From Branchipolynoe longqiensis (lineage: Eukaryota; Annelida; Polychaeta; Phyllodocida; Polynoidae): DNA of 64,000 bases. Position 1 is the stretch's first letter, and each line of letters begins with the position of its first letter. The position numbers were made by a program, and so were the translations under genes. The stretch covers positions 38,138,590 through 38,202,589 of the forward strand of contig CM059199.1 in NCBI GenBank assembly GCA_030323885.1, read 5' to 3'. Below, piece after piece: positions 63,626 through 64,000 of the stretch. The notes beneath the pieces are model-generated. The model was not told the origin of the DNA, ran no database searches, and was given only the letters and a program-made list of their open reading frames with translations.

Positions 63626-64000
63626 TAAATATATATGGAGGTTGTGGACAATTTACCCGTGAATAAATGTATTTTACGGGTATTTATTTTGGTTATAAGC
63701 ATTTTCCTATTTGTTGTATCTTACATTAGTTACAACGAAGAAAAATGTCATGATTTCATGAAAAACTGCACTGGTTTGGGACTGAAGCATATCAACTGGT
63801 TTTGCATAATAATGACCCGTCCTGGTAAGAACACCCACAGGACTGAAGCACATTGATTAATTAGTATCAAGTTGAACAATTAGAGGCGAACTCTTAACCT
63901 ATTACTGTGAAGCATGAAATTATTCTGTGAGTCATAACATGACACACATATAATGTGGAGATCTAAAAAATATGAATAAAATGCTGCCAGAGCCGGCATA
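63626..64000. other. Unassigned AT-rich stretch
   Basis: A 73-codon frame (63635-63856) has a hydrophobic run (ILRVFILVISIFLFVVSYI) but no recognised family. AT-rich composition alone could produce it. Confidence 0.4.

Noticed and set aside
63635..63856. Small membrane protein
   Set aside because: The hydrophobic run is what AT-rich DNA commonly encodes; no family or expression evidence.

Overview
This window looks like repeat-dense, gene-poor DNA from a lophotrochozoan animal, most likely a mollusc. No host protein-coding exon can be supported. There are no bacterial-type operons, rRNA genes or CRISPR arrays. The content is tRNA-derived SINEs, short inverted-repeat DNA transposons (MITEs), one 5'-truncated non-LTR retrotransposon, and a very high load of microsatellites and minisatellites. 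The mollusc call is an inference. It rests on the SINE types (one has the TAAATAAA 3' end and the GGGCTATTTTC-type core that I recall from mollusc genomes) and on the RTE-type LINE. I could not search a database.

Families named below. SINE-L: a tRNA-like head plus a body ending GATGTTGCTAGGACGTAAAAC(AAC)n. SINE-S: the same head and middle with a different, shorter 3' end (GGAATGAGGAAGACCAATTG). Both can carry either of two tRNA-like heads: head A (GGGATGGCCGAATGAGTTAG) or head B (GCGGTGGCCGAATCGGTAGA). SINE-II: the TAAATAAA-ended family. M1: a ~355-bp MITE with TTAAAGYTGCATAGTCCGAT ends and TTAA at both borders (piggyBac-like). P1 and P2: TA-bordered MITEs starting CAGTAAAACC or CAGTATAACC (pogo/Tigger-like). 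G1: ~230 bp with GAGTTCAGGCGCAAAACCCC ends. C1: CCGGTGTCGC ends. H1: CAGGGATGAAAG ends (hAT-like). D1: CTGTCACA ends. R1 and R2: unclassified dispersed repeats.

Layout. 1-10 kb: a 9-bp minisatellite of ~950 bp, G-rich tracts, and alternating M1, SINE, C1, P1 and G1 copies. 10-20 kb: pyrimidine tracts, 10- and 15-bp minisatellites, a cluster of M1 copies with SINEs nested inside them and flanked by clear target duplications, and an 11-bp-period array of nuclear-receptor half-sites. 20-30 kb: a long AT hairpin, a P2 element, and a 566-bp RTE fragment with a 12-bp target duplication. 30-39 kb: a C1 palindrome, and a 21-bp minisatellite split by an H1 element and a SINE-II. 39.4-41.7 kb: a 2.3-kb terminal-inverted-repeat element whose interior is a mirrored microsatellite. 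42-50 kb: 33-bp and ~72-bp minisatellites, a 1.2-kb (CCCTCT)n tract, and CpG-rich patches with clustered promoter-type motifs. 50-57 kb: a multi-level transposon nest (51.1-52.2 kb), a chimeric double-head SINE, and a 720-bp foldback element inside a SINE. 57-64 kb: an ETS-motif minisatellite at 60.4-60.9 kb and AT-rich repeats.

There is no pathway to describe. The biological interest is in transposon structure: modular SINE exchange, nested insertions that give a relative chronology, and repeats that carry arrays of transcription-factor motifs. The three CpG-rich patches (about 45.6-45.9, 47.6-48.3 and 49.3-49.7 kb) are the best candidates for real regulatory DNA.
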